In this document: piece by piece, positions 5,119-8,345 of the stretch
Position numbering within the stretch: position 1 is the stretch's first letter
Layout of the letters: each line of letters starts with the position of its first letter
Made by a program: the position numbers and the translations under genes
The notes under the pieces: model-generated
What the model was told of the DNA's origin: nothing
What the model saw: the letters and a program-made list of their open reading frames with translations, nothing else
Database searches by the model: none
NCBI GenBank assembly: GCA_946543465.1
Contig: CAMNLR010000031.1
Coordinates: forward strand, 1 to 8,345
Length of the DNA stretch: 8,345 nucleotides
DNA from: CAG-791 sp002390025
GTDB taxonomy: Bacteria; Bacillota; Clostridia; Lachnospirales; Lachnospiraceae
Reading direction: 5' to 3'

Positions 5119-7269
5119 ATGGCAGCAAGTCGAAAAAAACAGAACCTGGTGATCGTGGAGTCTCCCGCAAAGGTGAAGACGATCAAAAAATTTCTGGGAT
5201 CCAGCTACGAAGTAGCAGCATCAAACGGTCATGTCAGGGATCTTCCCAAGAGCAAACTGGGAATTGATATCGAGAACGATTATGAACCGCAGTATATTAC
5301 GATCCGCGGAAAGGGCGAACTTCTCGCCGGTCTGCGCAAGCAGGTCAAGAAGGCGGACCGTATTTATCTGGCAACGGACCCTGACCGCGAGGGAGAAGCG
5401 ATCTCCTGGCATCTGATCGCAGCCCTCAAGCTTGAGGACGCCAAAGACAAGCAGGTATCCAGGATCACATTCAATGAGATCACCAAAAAGGCGGTGACCC
5501 AGTCCCTGAAAAACGCCAGGGAGCTGGATATGAATCTGGTCGACGCCCAGCAGACGCGGCGTATTCTGGACCGCATGGTCGGCTACCAGATCTCGCCCCT
5601 GCTCTGGGAGAAGGTAAAGCGCGGCCTTTCCGCCGGCCGTGTGCAGTCCGTGGCCCTGCGCATGATCGGGGACCGCGAAGACGAGATCAATTCCTTTATT
5701 CCCCAGGAATACTGGACCCTGGACGCCTCTCTGCATGTCAAGGGCAGCACGAAGCCCCTGGTAGCCCACTACTACGGCAGCATCGGGGAGGACGGCAGAG
5801 CAGTCCGCACGGACCTGCAGACCCGGGAAGAGACCATGCGGATCGTAGACGGACTCGAGGGCGGGACATTTTCCATCAGCGAAGTGCGCCGTTCAGAGCG
5901 GACGCGCAAATCCCCGCTTCCTTTCACGACCTCCACACTGCAGCAGGAGGCCAGCAAAGTCCTCAACTTCTCCACCCAGAAGACCATGCGCATCGCGCAG
6001 CAGCTCTATGAGGGCGTGGAGATCAAGGGACAGGGAACGGTTGCCCTGATCACCTATCTGAGAACGGACAGCACCCGCATCTCGGATGAGGCCCAGGCAT
6101 CTGCCGCATCCTTCATCAGCGAGAACTACGGCGGCGAATACCTCCTGCAGAAGGAAAAAGAGGAGAAAAAGGGCAGCAAGATCCAGGATGCGCACGAGGC
6201 GATCCGCCCCACAGACGTGACGCGCCTTCCCGCCTCTGTCCGGGACTCTCTCTCCCGTGAGCAGTACCGCCTCTATCAGCTGATCTGGAAGCGTTTTGTG
6301 GCCAGCCGCATGAGCGCGGCCAGATATGAGACCACCCAGGTGCGCATCACTGCCAGCCCCGATTCCAAGGGGGATGCATCCTCCCGGATCCCTTCCCAGA
6401 TGTTCACGGTATCTTCATCCCGTCTCATCTTCGAGGGCTTCCAGAAGGTCTATATTGAAGACGAGGAGGAGAAGACTGCCTCCATCGGAAAGGGGATCGA
6501 TGAGGACACAGAGGTCTCTCTGGAGGAATTTGATCCCCGTCAGCACTACACACAGCCCCTGCCTCACTACACGGAGGCAACCCTGGTGCGCGCGCTGGAG
6601 GAACAGGGAATCGGACGCCCCAGTACCTATGCGCCCACCATCACGACCATTCTGGCCCGCAGATACATCGTCAAGGAGGACAAAAACCTCTACATGACAG
6701 AGCTCGGAGATGTGGTCAACAACATTATGAAGACGGCCTTCCCGACCATCGTCGACCCCAGATTTACGGCCAATATGGAGGCCCTGCTGGACGGCATTGC
6801 GGAAGGAAAAGTGCGCTGGAAGACAGTGATAGAGAACTTCTACCCCGACCTGCACGAGGCTGTTCTCGAAGCGGAGAAGACGCTCGAGAAAGTAAAGATC
6901 GCGGACGAGGAGACAGAGAAAATCTGTGAAAACTGCGGCCGTCATATGGTCATTAAATACGGCCCTCACGGCAAGTTCCTGGCCTGCCCCGGATTCCCTG
7001 AGTGCCACAACACCAAACCCTACTATGAAAAAATCGGCGTTGCCTGTCCCAACTGCGGCAAAGATATCGTCGTGCGGATGTCCAAAAAAGGACGCCGCTA
7101 CTACGGCTGCATGGGCAACCCCGAATGCGATTTCATGGTCTGGCAGAAACCTTCGAAAAAGAAATGCCCGCGCTGCGGCAGCATGATGCTTGAAAAAGGC
7201 AGCCGCCTCGTCTGTTCGGACAAAGAGTGCGGATATATCGAACAGCGCAGTGAGACCGGCGAAGAGTGA
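5119..7269 (+). CDS. topA: DNA topoisomerase I (type IA)
   Basis: This enzyme relaxes negative supercoils by cutting one strand through a 5'-phosphotyrosine link. The 716 residues are close to the usual bacterial length. The Toprim domain has E14 in VESPAK and DPDREGE (87-93). The catalytic tyrosine is Y313 in ITYLRTDSTR, and the GRPSTYAPTI motif is at 499-508. Three C-terminal four-cysteine zinc ribbons follow: C603/C606/C623/C629, C643/C646/C664/C670 and C683/C686/C699/C704. A serine-rich stretch at about 412-428 looks longer than in Bacillus TopA as I recall it. ATG 5119 is the only sensible start; AAGGAA at 5099-5104 is 14 bases away, a long spacing. No convincing promoter or terminator is visible in the 75-base gap after hemZ, so the two may be co-transcribed. 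codY follows after 135 bases, an order that I recall from other clostridia. Confidence 0.97.
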   Translation: MAASRKKQNLVIVESPAKVKTIKKFLGSSYEVAASNGHVRDLPKSKLGIDIENDYEPQYITIRGKGELLAGLRKQVKKADRIYLATDPDREGEAISWHLIAALKLEDAKDKQVSRITFNEITKKAVTQSLKNARELDMNLVDAQQTRRILDRMVGYQISPLLWEKVKRGLSAGRVQSVALRMIGDREDEINSFIPQEYWTLDASLHVKGSTKPLVAHYYGSIGEDGRAVRTDLQTREETMRIVDGLEGGTFSISEVRRSERTRKSPLPFTTSTLQQEASKVLNFSTQKTMRIAQQLYEGVEIKGQGTVALITYLRTDSTRISDEAQASAASFISENYGGEYLLQKEKEEKKGSKIQDAHEAIRPTDVTRLPASVRDSLSREQYRLYQLIWKRFVASRMSAARYETTQVRITASPDSKGDASSRIPSQMFTVSSSRLIFEGFQKVYIEDEEEKTASIGKGIDEDTEVSLEEFDPRQHYTQPLPHYTEATLVRALEEQGIGRPSTYAPTITTILARRYIVKEDKNLYMTELGDVVNNIMKTAFPTIVDPRFTANMEALLDGIAEGKVRWKTVIENFYPDLHEAVLEAEKTLEKVKIADEETEKICENCGRHMVIKYGPHGKFLACPGFPECHNTKPYYEKIGVACPNCGKDIVVRMSKKGRRYYGCMGNPECDFMVWQKPSKKKCPRCGSMMLEKGSRLVCSDKECGYIEQRSETGEE

Positions 7270-7278
7270 ATCGATTTT

Positions 7279-7342
7279 GCTCCGGCGGACGGCATGCCGG
7301 AGACAGTGACATACAGCCGCTCCGGCGGGCGGCATGTCCGGA
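7279..7342. repeat. Two near-identical GC-rich repeats between topA and codY
   Basis: Copy 1 (7279-7301) and copy 2 (7319-7342) both begin GCTCCGGCGG and differ by one substitution (A/G) and one inserted T, with a period of 40 bases. Copy 1 forms a hairpin CTCCGGC (7280-7286)/GCCGGAG (7296-7302) with a 9-base loop. Copy 2 forms a shorter one, TCCGG (7321-7325)/CCGGA (7338-7342). No T run follows on the plus strand, so neither is a standard terminator. They end about 48 bases before the codY ribosome binding site and may be leader structure, an RNA-stability element or a local duplication. Confidence 0.7.
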
Positions 7343-7404
7343 AAAAAGTAACCGGAAACCCACAAAGACCGTGAAACGCTTTCAAGAGCAGGAGGTAAAG
7401 TAAT

Positions 7405-8208
7405 TTGGATACTCTGAATGCAGCAAGAAATGTTGTGTTGCTGGACAATACAAGAAAAATCGAAAAGCTGATTCACAATAATGATACGGGAAAAGTTGTC
7501 TTCAACGATATCTGCAGGGTGATGAGTGAGATCCTCAAAGCCCACATCCTTGTGATCAGCAAAAAGGGAAAGGTCCTCGGCGTCGGTGAGTGCAAAACTG
7601 TGCACGCGGCCCACGGCATGATCGTGGAGGAGATCGGGACATTCGTGGAGCCTGAGCTCAACACCCGCCTTCTGGATATTCTCTCCACCCATGAAAATGT
7701 CGCTCTGCAGACACTCGGCTTTTTCTCCGAGGAGGACAGAGACCTCATGGGCATCGTCCTTCCCATCGAAGTTGCCGGCGAACGCCTTGGCACTGTCTTT
7801 ATCTACAAGGACGGAGAGCACTTTGACATTGACGACATCATTCTCTCCGAGTACGGAACGACTGTCGTCGGCCTTGAGATGCTCCGCGCAGTCTCCGAGG
7901 AGACTGCGGAGGAAAACCGCAAGATCGCTGTCGTCAAATCCGCCATCAGTACCCTCAGCTACACCGAGATGCACGCCATCATCCATATTTTTGAGGAACT
8001 CGACGGGGTGGAGGGCATCCTTGTCGCCAGCAAGATCGCGGATAAGGCCGGGATCACCCGCAGTGTCGTTGTCAACGCCCTGCGCAAGTTTGAATCCGCG
8101 GGCGTCATCGAATCCCGTTCCTCGGGCATGAAGGGAACTTACATCAAGGTCCTTAACGACGCCATCTACGGCGAGCTGTCCGGCCTGCGCAAACAGGTCC
8201 AGCCCTGA
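7405..8208 (+). CDS. codY: CodY, GTP/branched-chain-amino-acid-sensing global repressor
   Basis: CodY binds AATTTTCWGAAAATT-like operators and represses amino-acid uptake, biosynthesis and adaptive genes during nutrient sufficiency. The 267 residues (Bacillus 259) have an N-terminal GAF effector domain (about 1-160), a linker helix with GTTVVGLEML (151-160), and a C-terminal winged helix-turn-helix. In the latter, ASKIADKAGITRS (208-220) and ESRSSGMKGTYIKVLN (236-251) are nearly identical to Bacillus CodY as recalled. The effector domain is much more divergent: no Arg occurs between 61 and 87, where Bacillus has the isoleucine-contacting R61. The start is TTG 7405, backed by AGGAGGT (7390-7396) eight bases upstream, with no nearby in-frame ATG. 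No clear promoter lies in the 135 bases after topA, so it may depend on read-through. Its metabolic partner RelA is encoded in the same window. Confidence 0.96.
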   Translation: MDTLNAARNVVLLDNTRKIEKLIHNNDTGKVVFNDICRVMSEILKAHILVISKKGKVLGVGECKTVHAAHGMIVEEIGTFVEPELNTRLLDILSTHENVALQTLGFFSEEDRDLMGIVLPIEVAGERLGTVFIYKDGEHFDIDDIILSEYGTTVVGLEMLRAVSEETAEENRKIAVVKSAISTLSYTEMHAIIHIFEELDGVEGILVASKIADKAGITRSVVVNALRKFESAGVIESRSSGMKGTYIKVLNDAIYGELSGLRKQVQP

Positions 8209-8210
8209 TC

Positions 8211-8228
8211 GCCGGCAGGCGCTGCGGC
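8211..8228. other. Short GC-rich hairpin after codY
   Basis: GCAG (8215-8218)/CTGC (8222-8225) with a 3-base loop is extended by GCC (8211-8213)/GGC (8226-8228) across a bulged G. It begins 2 bases after the codY stop. No T run follows, so it may only stabilise the mRNA 3' end. Confidence 0.4.
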
Positions 8229-8270
8229 ACAGAGATTCCTTAAAGATTCCGCAAAGTTACTGTACAGACC

Positions 8271-8292
8271 CACCTGAACTCGAGGTGTTTTT
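8271..8292 (+). terminator. Probable short terminator of codY
   Basis: CACCT (8271-8275) pairs with AGGTG (8283-8287) around a 7-base loop, directly followed by five T (8288-8292). The 5-base-pair stem is weak, but the form and position, 62 bases after the codY stop, fit. It overlaps the left arm of a longer inverted repeat at 8277-8321, and both cannot form at once. Confidence 0.45.
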
Positions 8293-8321
8293 GCGTGGTT
8301 TCCAACGCAAAAACCCGAGTT
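8277..8321. repeat. Long imperfect inverted repeat near the window end
   Basis: GTTTTTGCGT (8287-8296) and ACGCAAAAAC (8305-8314) form ten perfect pairs around an 8-base loop. GG/CC and AACTC (8277-8281)/GAGTT (8317-8321) extend the stem past small bulges. No T run follows on either strand. The symmetry suggests an operator, a repeat element end or an RNA structure for something beyond the window. No gene is visible in 8209-8345. Confidence 0.7.
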
Positions 8322-8345
8322 AAACGGCGTTCGCCCCATTCGCGG

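Noticed and set aside
5424..5435. Palindrome CTCAAGCTTGAG in topA
   Set aside because: A 12-base palindrome within coding sequence is expected by chance, and nothing around it suggests a function.
6415..7986. A 523-codon minus-strand open frame spanning the end of topA, the gap and most of codY
   Set aside because: It lies opposite two certain genes, has no recognisable domain and runs through the intergenic repeats. It is explained by codon bias on the plus strand.
1..8345. CRISPR arrays, tRNA/rRNA genes, transposase genes, toxin-antitoxin or defence genes
   Set aside because: None was seen on either strand. All long frames are accounted for by five housekeeping or regulatory genes.

Overview
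This window looks like ordinary chromosome from a Clostridia-class Firmicute, most likely Lachnospiraceae-like. The evidence is a Rel/SpoT-type (p)ppGpp enzyme, a CodY repressor, a HemZ-family radical SAM protein and a topoisomerase I with three zinc ribbons. Strong AGGAGG-type ribosome binding sites, a TTG start and a moderately GC-rich coding style fit the same group. The taxon is inferred from family resemblance only. All five protein genes are intact and lie on the plus strand.

Layout. Positions 1-453 hold no convincing gene. They contain a strong terminator for something upstream (17-59), a nested stem-loop (72-108), a weaker terminator-like hairpin (145-171) and a very good sigma-A-type promoter with an A/T-rich upstream tract (178-231). 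A CodY-box-like sequence (257-271) and a long GC-rich leader follow. Then come relA (454-2775), a small metallo-beta-lactamase-fold hydrolase 22 bases after it (2798-3445), and a terminator (3456-3505). The second half is hemZ (3559-5043), topA (5119-7269) and codY (7405-8208, TTG start). An odd long inverted repeat at 8277-8321, overlapping a short terminator-like hairpin, lies beyond codY.

How the genes fit together. relA and the hydrolase look like one transcription unit. hemZ, topA and codY may be read together, because no clear terminator separates them. RelA makes and degrades (p)ppGpp, which in Firmicutes lowers the GTP pool. CodY is a repressor that senses branched-chain amino acids and, in many species, GTP. 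The most interesting signal is the CodY-box-like sequence about 20-34 bases downstream of the predicted relA transcription start, which suggests a possible feedback link between the two regulators.

No undescribed multi-gene system is visible. The open questions are regulatory and structural: the relA leader, the conflict between a promoter-like motif and the hemZ start codon, the paired GC-rich repeats before codY, the divergent effector region of CodY, and inverted repeats in hemZ and after codY.
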